From contig NZ_CP046122.1 of the NCBI RefSeq assembly GCF_009707365.1, positions 4,836,001-4,900,000 on the forward strand: a stretch of 64,000 nucleotides of DNA, given 5' to 3'. The position numbers and the translations under genes were made by a program. This DNA comes from Microlunatus sp. Gsoil 973. Its GTDB lineage: Bacteria > Actinomycetota > Actinomycetes > Propionibacteriales > Propionibacteriaceae. The notes under the pieces are model-generated. The model was given only the letters and a program-made list of their open reading frames with translations, did no database searches and was not told the origin of the DNA. Below are positions 1 to 9,687 of the stretch, one piece after another (position 1 is the stretch's first letter; each line of letters opens with the position of its first letter).

Positions 1-242
1 AGGCGGCGGCCGCGATCCTCGGCGGGGACGCCATCGCCCTGACCGAGCAGTCCCTGGGCGGGGAGGACTTCTCCTGGATGCTGGACAAGGTGCCCGGCGC
101 GATGGCCCGGCTCGGCGTCCGTAGCCCCGACGCGACCGAGGTGGTCGACATCCACCAGCCACGGTTCAGCCCCGACGAGCGGGCGATCGGAATCGGTGTC
201 CGGGTCTTCAGCCGTCTGTGCACCACCGCGGCCGCCCGCTGA
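1..242 (+). CDS. M20-family amidohydrolase, C-terminal fragment
   Basis: This is the tail of a metal-dependent amidohydrolase/carboxypeptidase whose 5' part lies outside the window. The reading frame starts at base 3 and ends with TGA at 240-242. The visible protein of about 79 residues has the family's C-terminal signature GGEDFSWML followed by KVPGAMARLGV, where the Glu-Asp pair belongs to the metal and substrate site. In M. tuberculosis the AmiA1/AmiB1 amidohydrolases sit close to deoD and pmmB, and homologues of those two genes are present further along this window, so this is probably an AmiA1/AmiB1-type protein. The substrate cannot be judged from the fragment. Confidence 0.85.
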   Translation, partial: AAAAILGGDAIALTEQSLGGEDFSWMLDKVPGAMARLGVRSPDATEVVDIHQPRFSPDERAIGIGVRVFSRLCTTAAAR

Positions 243-396
243 GCCGTTACGAACAGGTATCGGGCTGCTCAGCGGAGGCGGCGAAATCGACACCCAGCCA
301 CTACAGTGCCGGATGGCTCGGGCACCCCTTATTCACCAGATTCTCGCCCGAGGTTCAGCTCGACCCGGCAGATCCTGGGTCCGAGGAGGAGGCGGA

Positions 397-1557
397 GTGA
401 CAAAGTTATCGGGAAGCCGATCATTGGTGGTCGCCGCGGCAGCGTCCGCGTCGATCGTTCTGGCACTGGCCGGTTGCGCCAAGCCACCGAGCGAATCCGG
501 GGGTGCGGCACCCCAGACCGGGGCAACAACCTCGGCCGCGCCGTCCGGCGCAGCCTCATCGTCGGCGCCGACCGCGGGCAGCTCCGATTTCAAGGCGTGC
601 ATGGTCTCCGACTCCGGCGGCTTCGACGACAAGTCGTTCAACCAGACCTCCTACAAGGGCATGACCGATGCCAAGAAGGAACTGGGGATCCAGACCAACC
701 AGATCGAGTCGAACTCCAACTCCGACTACGCCAAGAACATCCAGTCGATGGTCGCGGCGAAGTGCAACATCATCGTCACCGTCGGCTTCCTGCTCTCCGA
801 CGACACCCTGGCGGCGGCGAAGGCGAACCCGGACATCGATTTCGCGATCGTCGACAACTACGACCCGAAGTACGCCTCGGTCAAGAACCTCAAGGGTCTT
901 GAGTTCAACACCGCCCAGTCGGCCTTCCTCGGCGGCTACCTGGCCGCGGCGATGACCAAGACCGGCAAGGTCGGCACCTTCGGCGGACAGAAGATCCCCA
1001 CCGTGACGGTCTACATGGACGGTTACTCCCAGGGCGTGCAGTACTACAACCAGCAGAACCACAAGAACGTCAAGGTGCTCGGTTGGAACGCCACCAAGCA
1101 GGACGGCGACTTCACCAACGACTTCGAGAATCCCAAGGGCGGCCTGACCAAGGCCAACAACCTGATCAGCCAGGGAGCCGACATCCTCTTCCCGGTGGCC
1201 GGTCCGGCGGGTGAGGGTGCCCTCCAGGCGGCCAAGGCCAGTGGCGGCAAGGTCAACGCGATCTGGGTCGACACCGACGGTTGCGTCAGCGCGGCCAACT
1301 ACTGCCCGCAGATCATCAGCAGCGTGTACAAGGGCATGGATGTCGCCGTCAAGGACGTGATCACCAACTCCAAGAACGGTTCCTTCGACCCGACCCCCTA
1401 CATCGGCACGCTGGAGAACGGCGGCACCGGCCTGACTCCGTTCCACCAGTGGGACTCCAAGGTGCCCGCCGACGTCAAGTCCAAGCTCGACCAGCTGAAG
1501 GCCGACATCATCTCTGGCAAGATCAAGATCACCTCCAAGGCGCAGCCGAGCAGCTGA
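397..1557 (+). CDS. BMP-family nucleoside-binding lipoprotein of an ABC importer
   Basis: Substrate-binding lipoprotein of the basic membrane protein (BmpA/PnrA/Med) family, expected to capture purine or pyrimidine nucleosides outside the cell and pass them to the permeases encoded next. The GTG start at 397 follows a strong GAGGAGGAGG ribosome site. It gives a signal peptide ending in the lipobox LAGC with the lipid-carrying Cys at residue 27, then an Ala/Ser/Thr/Pro-rich linker to about residue 65. The mature part opens with the family motif SDSGGFDDKSFNQ. The predicted 386 residues suit the family. An upstream in-frame extension from 196 would put about 67 residues before the signal peptide and is unlikely. 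The ATPase gene follows 11 bases downstream. Confidence 0.93.
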   Translation: MTKLSGSRSLVVAAAASASIVLALAGCAKPPSESGGAAPQTGATTSAAPSGAASSSAPTAGSSDFKACMVSDSGGFDDKSFNQTSYKGMTDAKKELGIQTNQIESNSNSDYAKNIQSMVAAKCNIIVTVGFLLSDDTLAAAKANPDIDFAIVDNYDPKYASVKNLKGLEFNTAQSAFLGGYLAAAMTKTGKVGTFGGQKIPTVTVYMDGYSQGVQYYNQQNHKNVKVLGWNATKQDGDFTNDFENPKGGLTKANNLISQGADILFPVAGPAGEGALQAAKASGGKVNAIWVDTDGCVSAANYCPQIISSVYKGMDVAVKDVITNSKNGSFDPTPYIGTLENGGTGLTPFHQWDSKVPADVKSKLDQLKADIISGKIKITSKAQPSS

Positions 1558-1568
1558 TCTTGACCGCC

Positions 1569-3145
1569 ATGACCAACAGCCCTGCCGAGGACGAAACGGG
1601 ACTCCGGCTGCGCGGTATCACCAAGCGGTTCGGCGGTCTGGTCGCCAACGCCGGCGTCGATCTCGAGGTCCGGCCGGGCGAGATCTGCTGCCTGCTCGGC
1701 GAGAACGGCGCGGGCAAGTCGACGCTGATGAACATCCTCTACGGGCTGTTGCAGCCCGACGAGGGCGAGATTGTCGTCGACGGCGTGCCTCGGGTGTTCC
1801 ACAACCCGAGGCACGCCATCGCCGCCGGGATCGGCATGGTGCACCAACACTTCATGCTGGTCGACGTGTTCACTGTCGCGGAGAACATGATTCTGGGCAG
1901 GGAACCCGGCCGGGCCGGCCTGCTGAGCATCGGCCGGGCCAGGCGCCGGGTCACCCGGTTGTCGCAGCAGTACGGCCTCCGGGTCGAGCCGGACGCGCTG
2001 ATCGAGGACCTGCCGGTCGGCGTCCAGCAGCGCGTCGAGATCTTGAAGGCACTCGCCAACGACGCCCGGTATCTGATCTTCGACGAGCCCACTGCGGTCC
2101 TGACCCCGCAGGAGATCGACGACCTGATGAGGGTGATGCGGTCGCTGCGGGATCAGGGCAAGGGCATCATCTTCATCACCCACAAGCTCCGTGAGGTGCA
2201 GCAGATCGCTGACCGGATCGTCGTCCTGCGACGCGGCCAGGTCGTCGGCGAGGCCGGCCCGGACGACTCGGCTGCATCGTTGGCGGAGAAGATGGTCGGC
2301 CACGGAGTGAATCTTGTGGTCTCCAAGGAACATCAGGAGCCCGGGGACGTACGCCTGGAGCTGTCGCAGCTGAAGGTCGCCGCACCCAGCGGTGCAGTGG
2401 CGGTCGACGGTGTCGACCTGGACGTGCGCGGCGGTGAGATCGTCTGTATCGCCGGTGTCCAGGGGAACGGCCAGACCGAACTGGCCGAGGCACTGGTCGG
2501 CACGCTGCCGGTGACCGCAGGTTCGATCACCATCGACGGCCGGCCGGTCGAGCGACTCGCCACCCGGCAGCGGATCCGCGCCGGCCTGGGCTACGTACCA
2601 GAGGACCGGCAGCACGACGGGTTCGTCGGCAGTTACACCGTCGCCGAGAATCTCGTACTGAACACCTATGACGAACCCCCGTTCGCGCGAGGTCTCGCCC
2701 TGCGTCCGGAGGTGATCCGGAACAACGCCCGGGATCGCGTCGACGAGTTCGACATCCGGACGCACTCGATCGACACCACCGTTTCCGCACTCTCCGGTGG
2801 CAACCAGCAGAAGGTCGTCCTCGCCCGGGAGATGTCCCGGCCGCTCGCCGTCCTGGTCGCGAGCCAACCGACCCGCGGCGTCGACGTCGGCGCGATCGAG
2901 TTCCTGCACAAACGGCTGGTCGCCGAACGGGAACGCGGCGCCGCGGTGTTGATCATCTCCACCGAGCTGGACGAGGTCGCCGCGCTGGCCGACCGGGTTG
3001 CGGTGATGTACCGGGGGCGGATCGTCGGCATCGTGCCGCCGAACACGTCGCCGGAGGTGCTCGGTCTGATGATGGCGGGCGTCCCGACCGAGGAGGCGAT
3101 GGACTCGGTCGACAGCGTGACCACCGAGATCGACGGAGTGGTGAC

Positions 3146-3149
<4 letters not shown>
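1569..3149 (+). CDS. Nucleoside ABC transporter ATP-binding protein (two NBDs)
   Basis: Energising subunit of the nucleoside importer, with two fused ATPase domains as in YufO/NupA and sugar ABC ATPases (526 residues). The N-terminal domain has a full Walker A (GENGAGKST) and Walker B (YLIFDEPTAVL), though its signature segment is the divergent LPVGVQQRVEIL. The C-terminal domain has the usual degenerate features: a Walker A of GVQGNGQTE without the Lys, a good signature LSGGNQQKV, and a Walker B changed to VASQPTRG, where the acidic residue is absent. This asymmetry is normal in the family. The stop overlaps the next ATG (ATGA), indicating translational coupling with the permeases. Confidence 0.94.
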
Positions 3150-4290
<1,141 letters not shown>

Positions 4291-4294
<4 letters not shown>

Positions 4295-5583
4295 CGACCG
4301 ACCAGTTGCCCACCGCCGTACCCGGAACCGAGGCCATCGTCGAGGCGCCGGCCGCGCGACGCCAGCGGTTGACCACGGGGGGACTGATCGTTCTGGTCGG
4401 GCTGCTGCTCTTCGCGCTGCTCGCCGCGACCCACGGCAGCGCGAAGTTCGCGCTGTCCAGCGCGTTCGACCCGGTCCAGCTCCCGACCTTCGCGCTGCCG
4501 GGCGTCGTGACGGTGATCATCTGCGCCGTGGCCTGCGTGGCCGCCGGCGCGGGCTTCCTGTCCGGTCGCCTGGGCGGCCGGTTGCCCGCGCTGGCCGGAA
4601 CGGTGGGTGGCATCGGCTTCCTGCTCGGCTTCCTCACCTGGGCGGCCGCCGGACGTGATCTGCCCTTCCAGCTCAGCAACCAGCTCGCCGGAACTTTCGC
4701 TGTGGCCACACCGCTGGTGCTCGGCGCCCTGGCCGGGGTGCTCTGCGAACGCTCTGGCGTGATCAACGTCGCGATCGAGGGGCAGTTCCTGGTCGCTGCG
4801 CTGGCGGCGGCCGTGGTCGGCACACTGACCCACTCGATCCTCTGGTCGATCGTCGCCGCCGCGGTCGCCGGTGTCGGCATGGCCGCGCTGCTGGCGGTGT
4901 TCGCGATCAAGTACCTGGTCAACCAGGTGGTGCTCGGCGTCGTACTCAATCTGCTGGCCACCGGCATCACCGGATTCCTCTACGACCAGCTGATCCAGCC
5001 GCATGCCGCCACGTTGAACAGTGCGCCGGTGATGGAGAACATCGCCATCCCGGTGCTCTCCAAGATCCCCTTCTTCGGGCCGGTGATCTTCGACCAGAAC
5101 GCCCTGGCCTATCTGGCCGGGATCTCGGTCGTCGTGGTCTGGATCCTGTTGTTCAAGACCAAGTGGGGCCTGCGGGTGCGTTCGGTCGGCGAACATCCGC
5201 GGGCCGCCGACACGGTCGGCATCAGCGTGGTGGGGATGCGTTGGCAGGCGGTGCTCGCGGGTGGGGTGTTCGCCGGGATGGGCGGTGCCTTCTTCACGCT
5301 GGCCTCGACCGGAGCCTTCTCCAAGGAGTTCACCGTCGGCAACGGCTTCATCGCACTGGCGGCGGTGATCATGGGCCGCTGGCACCCCGGCTGGGCGGCG
5401 CTGATGGCGCTGTTCTTCGGGTTCGTCACGCAGCTGGCCTCCCAGCTGCAGACCCTGAACACACCGGTTCCCAGTGACTTCCTGCTGATGTTGCCGTACG
5501 TGGCGACTGTGATCGCGGTGGCCGGGCTGATCGGCCGGGTGCGCCCGCCGGCCGCCGACGGCGAGCCCTACCAGAAGGCATGA
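4291..5583 (+). CDS. Nucleoside ABC transporter permease 2
   Basis: Second membrane subunit of the nucleoside importer, BPD_transp_2 family (YufQ/NupC/NupQ-like), 430 residues. The start ATG at 4291 overlaps the stop of permease 1. An N-terminal part (about residues 25-125) with three extra hydrophobic segments precedes the conserved core, which carries CERSGVINVAIEGQFLVAA, VNQVVLGVVLNLLATGI and RSVGEHPRAADTVGISV. The longer N-terminus compared with permease 1 is common in actinobacterial homologues. It overlaps the cytidine deaminase start by ATGA, linking uptake directly to deamination. Confidence 0.93.
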
Positions 5584-5975
5584 TGGAAGCCATCGACTGG
5601 GACGCGCTCCGTGCCGCGGCCCGTGAGGTCAACCAGCGGGCGTACGCGCCGTACTCCGGCTACCGGGTCGGCGCGGCGGGGCTGGTCGACGACGGGCGGG
5701 TCGTCGTCGGTTGCAACGTCGAGAACGCCGCCTACGGCGTCACTCTGTGCGCCGAGTGCGGTGTGGTGTCTGCCGTGCACAGCACCGGTGGCGGCCGGCT
5801 GGTCGCCGTCGCCTGTGTCGACGTGCAGGGCCGCCCCCTGATGCCCTGCGGCCGCTGCCGGCAACTGCTCTGGGAGGTCGGCGGCGCGGAATGCCTGCTC
5901 GACACCCCCTCCGGACCGAGACCGATGAGTGAGATCCTTCCCGACGCCTTCGACGCCGGAGACCTCGACCGCTGA
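5580..5975 (+). CDS. cdd: Cytidine deaminase
   Basis: Zinc hydrolase converting cytidine and deoxycytidine to uridine and deoxyuridine, cytoplasmic, 131 residues, which is the normal size of the small tetrameric bacterial enzyme. The zinc ligands are Cys57, Cys90 and Cys93 (motifs TLCAE and MPCGRCRQ), with Glu59 as proton shuttle. The N-terminal YAPYSGYRVGAA binds the nucleoside. Start 5580 is favoured over the adjacent in-frame ATG at 5583 because it overlaps the permease stop (ATGA). It is the last gene of the uptake operon. In many actinobacteria thymidine phosphorylase (deoA) comes next, but here a DUF559 gene on the opposite strand takes that place. Confidence 0.96.
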   Translation: MMEAIDWDALRAAAREVNQRAYAPYSGYRVGAAGLVDDGRVVVGCNVENAAYGVTLCAECGVVSAVHSTGGGRLVAVACVDVQGRPLMPCGRCRQLLWEVGGAECLLDTPSGPRPMSEILPDAFDAGDLDR

Positions 5976-5985
5976 TAAGAACGTC
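5973..5985 (+). repeat. 13-bp direct repeat, copy 1, left of the DUF559 gene
   Basis: The sequence TGATAAGAACGTC begins on the stop codon of the cytidine deaminase gene. An identical 13-mer occurs at 6971-6983 on the other side of the DUF559 gene, and a near-copy in inverted orientation (11 of 13 matching) lies at 6037-6049. Confidence 0.8.
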
Positions 5986-6048
5986 CTTGCGAACGGCGGA
6001 TGCGGCTCGTCAGGGGCGGTTTCTCGGTTTGGCGAGGACGTTGTTATC
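5974..6048. repeat. 75-nt imperfect inverted repeat (REP/MITE-like hairpin)
   Basis: Arms 5974-5993 and 6029-6048 are reverse complements at 17 of 20 positions, separated by a 35-nt loop. The element fills the gap between two convergent genes and includes the stop region of both, so it could act as a bidirectional terminator, although there is no T-tract. The outer part of its left arm recurs at 6971-6983, which suits a repeated element better than a simple terminator. Confidence 0.6.
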
Positions 6049-6910
6049 GATGCAGCGCCGCAAGGATGCACCAGATCACCCAGTCAGGCTCTTCGGTGAC
6101 TTGTCGCCAGGTGAAGTTGAGAACCGTGTAGCCTGCCGCGACCAACTCGTTGCGGCGTCGCCGATCGTTCTCGAATGCCACGCGATCGCCGTGATACTCC
6201 CATCCGTCGAACTCGACAACGAGTCGTGCCCGGCCGAACAGGAGATCGACGAAATAGCCGCCATGGCGGGTCTGGATCCATACGTTGGTGCGCCAGCCGG
6301 TCATTCGCCGCTTCCTGAGCAACCGATGCCCGGCCCGTTCCAGTTCCGACCATGGCATGTCCCGGGAGTCCCGAAGCACTTCGAGCCGGCGCGCGTTGCC
6401 GCGCCGGCGGCGCAGCGACCTGAATGCCGACCACATGCCGTCCAGACCGGCCTGGCGACTACGGAGCGCGCGATCGATGATCTCAGGTCCGTCCTCGTCT
6501 GCGGCGAGTTCGACCGCGGTGTACGCGGGAGAGCTGACCCGCAGCCCGGTCCGCACCCAGATCATCTCCGGTGGAACCGTTGAGTTGACCACCGGCCAGT
6601 CCGGCTGCTTGCGCGGCGGATTTCTGACCGTGAACGTCACCGTGTCGACGTCGCATTGTGGCCAGAACGTCAGCCGCGCTGCGCCGTGGCGGGTCAGCAC
6701 GGCGTCGGAGCCAGCCCACAGCGCACCGGCACGTACCCGGACCGTCCACGCCGTCGCGCCCGCCGGGGTGGTCAGGTAGCCGGGAAGTAGGCGGACAAGT
6801 TCCCCTGACGCGCGCAGACGGTCGAGCCGCTGCTGCATCGCAGGTGGATGCTCCGCGCGGTGGATGACGCCCTTGCCGTCGGCCAGCAGCGCCTGGATAT
6901 CGGCCTTCAT
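6044..6910 (-). CDS. DUF559 (Vsr-like) nuclease-fold protein
   Basis: A 288-residue protein with a C-terminal DUF559 domain (about residues 190-280), a PD-(D/E)XK nuclease relative of very-short-patch repair endonucleases. The core reads VVEFDGWEYHGDR (acidic residues near 234), then a basic helix and TVLNFTWRQV. The N-terminal 180 residues resemble the winged-helix region found in many actinobacterial DUF559 proteins and in AbiEi-like antitoxins, which is an inference from overall look only. The ATG at 6910 follows TATATAAGGAT, which could serve as -10 or as ribosome site. It sits against the direction of the cdd-add genes and between short repeats, suggesting insertion. Function unknown. 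Confidence 0.8.
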   Translation of the reverse strand: MKADIQALLADGKGVIHRAEHPPAMQQRLDRLRASGELVRLLPGYLTTPAGATAWTVRVRAGALWAGSDAVLTRHGAARLTFWPQCDVDTVTFTVRNPPRKQPDWPVVNSTVPPEMIWVRTGLRVSSPAYTAVELAADEDGPEIIDRALRSRQAGLDGMWSAFRSLRRRRGNARRLEVLRDSRDMPWSELERAGHRLLRKRRMTGWRTNVWIQTRHGGYFVDLLFGRARLVVEFDGWEYHGDRVAFENDRRRRNELVAAGYTVLNFTWRQVTEEPDWVIWCILAALHR

Positions 6911-6970
6911 ATCCTTATATATGTGGCCGTCGGCGACCGCTGGTTCACCTAGGGAGCATTCTGTGGACAG

Positions 6971-6983
6971 TGATAAGAACGTC
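6971..6983 (+). repeat. 13-bp direct repeat, copy 2, right of the DUF559 gene
   Basis: An identical TGATAAGAACGTC to that at 5973-5985. The two copies are 998 bases apart and enclose the DUF559 gene and its promoter region. Confidence 0.8.
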
Positions 6984-7054
6984 ATCCGGGCTGTGGAAAA
7001 TCGTTCGAATCCGTGGCCAGGCGGAATTCGGAACGACGTTCTGGTCACTCTGAC

Positions 7055-7060
7055 TATCCT
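7055..7060 (+). promoter_or_regulatory. Candidate -10 box for leaderless add
   Basis: TATCCT lies six bases before the GTG start of adenosine deaminase and no ribosome binding site is visible, so transcription probably begins at the start codon. No convincing -35 is seen. Confidence 0.55.
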
Positions 7061-7066
7061 TGCGCT

Positions 7067-8161
7067 GTGGGGATCGCTCGGGAGTTGGTGCAGCGGGCAC
7101 CCAAGGTGTTGCTCCATGATCATCTGGACGGCGGGCTCCGCCCGCAGACGATCATCGAGTTGGCTGCGGCCATCGGCCACGAGTTGCCGGCGACCGAGGC
7201 GGGAGCGTTGGCCGTCTGGTTCGCCGAGTCGTGCGACTCCGGTTCGTTGGAGCGCTATCTGGAGACGTTCCGGCACACCGTCGCGGTGATGCAGACGTCG
7301 GACGCGCTGTACCGGGTCGCCAAGGAGATGGTTCTCGACCTGGCCGCCGACGGTGTCGTCTACGTCGAATCGCGCTGGGCACCAGAGCAACACCTCGAGG
7401 CCGGGCTCAGTCTCGGCGATGCGGTGGAGGCAGTCCGCGACGGGCTCGCCAAGGGCATGGCCGACGCGGAGGCACTCGGCACGCCGATCGTCGCGCGGCA
7501 GATCCTCACCGCGATGCGGCACGCGTCGAGTGCCCGGGAGATCGCCGAACTGGTGGTCCATTACCGCGACGACGGCGTGGCCGGGTTCGACATCGCCGGC
7601 GCGGAGGCGGGCTATCCACCGACCCGCCATCTGGCCGCCTTCGACCACATCAAGCGCAACAACGGCTACATCACCATCCACGCCGGTGAAGGGTTCGGGC
7701 TGCCGTCGATCTGGGAGGCGGTCCAGTTGTGCGGCGCCAACCGGCTCGGCCACGGCGTCCGGGTGATCGACGACATCACAATCACCGACAGCGGAGCCGT
7801 GCTCGGCGAACTGGCGAGCTACATCCGAAACGTTCGGATTCCGTTGGAGATGTGCCCGTCGTCCAACGTGCAGACCGGGGCTGCCGCATCGATCGCTGAT
7901 CATCCGATCAGGACGCTGGCCGAACTCGGCTTCCGGGTGACCGTCAACACCGACAACCGGCTGATGAGCAACACCTCGCTGACCCAGGAGTTCGTGCTGC
8001 TGGCAGACGCCTTCGACTACCAGCTGACCGATCTCAGGTGGCTGACGCTCAATGCGATGAAGAGCGCCTTCCATGCGCATCCGGAACGGCTACGGCTGAT
8101 CGAGAAGGTGATCAAGCCCGGGTACCAGAAGTTGATCAGCGAGGCCGAGGAGACCCGATGA
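7067..8161 (+). CDS. add: Adenosine deaminase
   Basis: Zinc enzyme converting adenosine and deoxyadenosine to inosine and deoxyinosine (364 residues, close to M. tuberculosis Add). Metal ligands His17 and His19 are in LLHDHLDGGLRP. His205 and catalytic Glu208 are in IHAGEGFG. His229 is in LGHGVRV, and the metal-binding Asp296 is in NTDNRLMS. The GTG at 7067 is chosen because the homology begins only a few residues later and a -10-like TATCCT ends six bases upstream. The gene supplies inosine to the purine nucleoside phosphorylase encoded at 28 kb. Its stop overlaps the next ATG (ATGA), coupling it to cardiolipin synthase. Confidence 0.96.
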   Translation: MGIARELVQRAPKVLLHDHLDGGLRPQTIIELAAAIGHELPATEAGALAVWFAESCDSGSLERYLETFRHTVAVMQTSDALYRVAKEMVLDLAADGVVYVESRWAPEQHLEAGLSLGDAVEAVRDGLAKGMADAEALGTPIVARQILTAMRHASSAREIAELVVHYRDDGVAGFDIAGAEAGYPPTRHLAAFDHIKRNNGYITIHAGEGFGLPSIWEAVQLCGANRLGHGVRVIDDITITDSGAVLGELASYIRNVRIPLEMCPSSNVQTGAAASIADHPIRTLAELGFRVTVNTDNRLMSNTSLTQEFVLLADAFDYQLTDLRWLTLNAMKSAFHAHPERLRLIEKVIKPGYQKLISEAEETR

Positions 8162-9631
8162 CCGGTGACGAGGTGCTGAACGCCGTCGCCCTGATCGTTG
8201 CCGGGCTGCTGGTGATCAACATCGTCGGCGCCATCATCACGCTGTTCCTGGAACGTCGCGACACCGCATCCCTGTGGGCCTGGATCCTGGTGCTCACCCC
8301 TTGTCCCGGTGCTCGGCTTCGTCCTCTACCTGTTCATCGGCCGGCGGATCACCAACTCCAAGATCTTCCGGTTGCTCGACGGTTCGGAAGCCGGTCACCA
8401 CAAGGCCGGCAAGCGGCAGCTCGACGAAGTCAACCGCAACGAATACCAGTTCGTGAACGCGGTCAGCCGGGCCAACGTCGAACTCGCCGTGCTGTTGATG
8501 AACGACGACACCGGCTCACTCAGCCACAACAACGCGGTCACCGTGTTCGACGACGGTACCGAGAAGTTCGACTCGCTGATCGACGACATCCGCTCGGCCA
8601 GGGACCACGTCCACATCCTCTACTACATCTTCCGTTCCGATCACCTGGGTCAGCGGGTGCTCGAGGCCCTGATCGAACGTGCCGAAGCCGGAGTGGCGGT
8701 ACGACTGTGCTACGACGCATACGGCGGCCGCAAGATCGCCCGCCGCTACCTGAAGCGGCTGCGGGCGGCCGGTGGGGAGGCGTACCCGTTCTTCCCGAAC
8801 AACTTCGGGCCGATCAACTTCCGTGTCAACTTCCGTACACACCGCAAGATCGCGGTGATCGACGGCCGGATCGGTTACGTCGGCGGGTTCAACGTCGGCG
8901 ACGAGTACGTCACCCCGACCAAGAAGTTCGGCTACTGGCGGGACACCCACCTGCGGATCGAGGGCAGCGCTGTCGACTCGTTGCAGACCAGGTTGCTGAT
9001 GGATTGGAACGTCGCCGCACCCGGGAACCGACGGGTCGGACACGAGCCGCGCTACTTCCCGGCCCGCGAGTCGCAACCGGGTGACGTCGCAGTCCAGATC
9101 GTTTCCAGTGGACCCGATTCGGAGTGGGAGTGGATCAAGTACGGCTACCTCAAGGCGATCCACAAGGCCAACGATTCGATCCGGATCCAGACCCCGTACT
9201 TCATGCCCGATGCGGCGGTGATGGACGCGCTCAAGATCGCGGCGCTGTCCGGGGTCGATGTGCACCTGATGATCCCCGACCGGCCCGACCATCCGCTGGT
9301 CTATCCGGCGACGCTGTCCTACGCCGACGAGCTGGCCAAGGTCGGGGTCAACGTGCACATCTACCAGGGCGGGTTCCTGCACGCCAAGACGCTGCTCGTC
9401 GATGACGAACTGGCCTCGGTCGGCACCGCGAACTTCGACTACCGGAGTTTCCGGCTCAACTTCGAGGTGAACGCCTTCATCTACGATGTCGAGCTGGGCA
9501 AGCGGATGGCGGCGATCTACGAACGCGACCTGCTGAAGTGCCGCCCGTTCGACCATGATCAGGTCTATCGCCGTCCGCTCGTCGGGCATGTCAAGGAAGC
9601 CGTCAGCCGGCTGGTCGCGCCACTGCTCTGA
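8158..9631 (+). pseudogene. cls: Cardiolipin synthase, single-base frameshift
   Basis: Phospholipase-D-superfamily enzyme that would join two phosphatidylglycerols into cardiolipin at the membrane. The frame starts at ATG 8158, encodes two N-terminal membrane helices, and breaks in the run of four C at 8297-8300. Removing one C makes the second helix continue as LVPVLGFVLYLFIGRR into the rest, giving about 490 residues, the usual length. Both catalytic HKD motifs are intact in the restored numbering: His228-Lys230-Asp235 (HRKIAVID) and His408-Lys410-Asp415 (HAKTLLVD). Only the homopolymer is wrong, so a sequencing error is likelier than a dead gene. The start overlaps the add stop. Confidence 0.9.
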
Positions 9632-9675
9632 ATTCCCTGCCCAACCACGATGCGGGGTGGGGTTCGGCTCCCGAT

Positions 9676-9681
9676 TAGGGT
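9676..9681 (+). promoter_or_regulatory. Candidate -10 box for leaderless metG
   Basis: TAGGGT six bases before the metG ATG, with no ribosome site between. The same hexamer precedes deoC, accD, birA, the DUF885 gene and the sugar isomerase gene. Confidence 0.55.
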
Positions 9682-9687
9682 GAGCCC

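Noticed and set aside
6911-8080. A 390-residue N-terminal extension of the DUF559 protein
   Set aside because: The extension is antisense to adenosine deaminase and has no recognisable domain, while an ATG at 6910 fits the length of DUF559 relatives.
8290-8310. Programmed frameshifting in cardiolipin synthase and the other four broken genes
   Set aside because: No slippery heptamer with a downstream stimulator stands out, the genes are functionally unrelated, and the indels differ in direction; uncorrected sequencing error is simpler.
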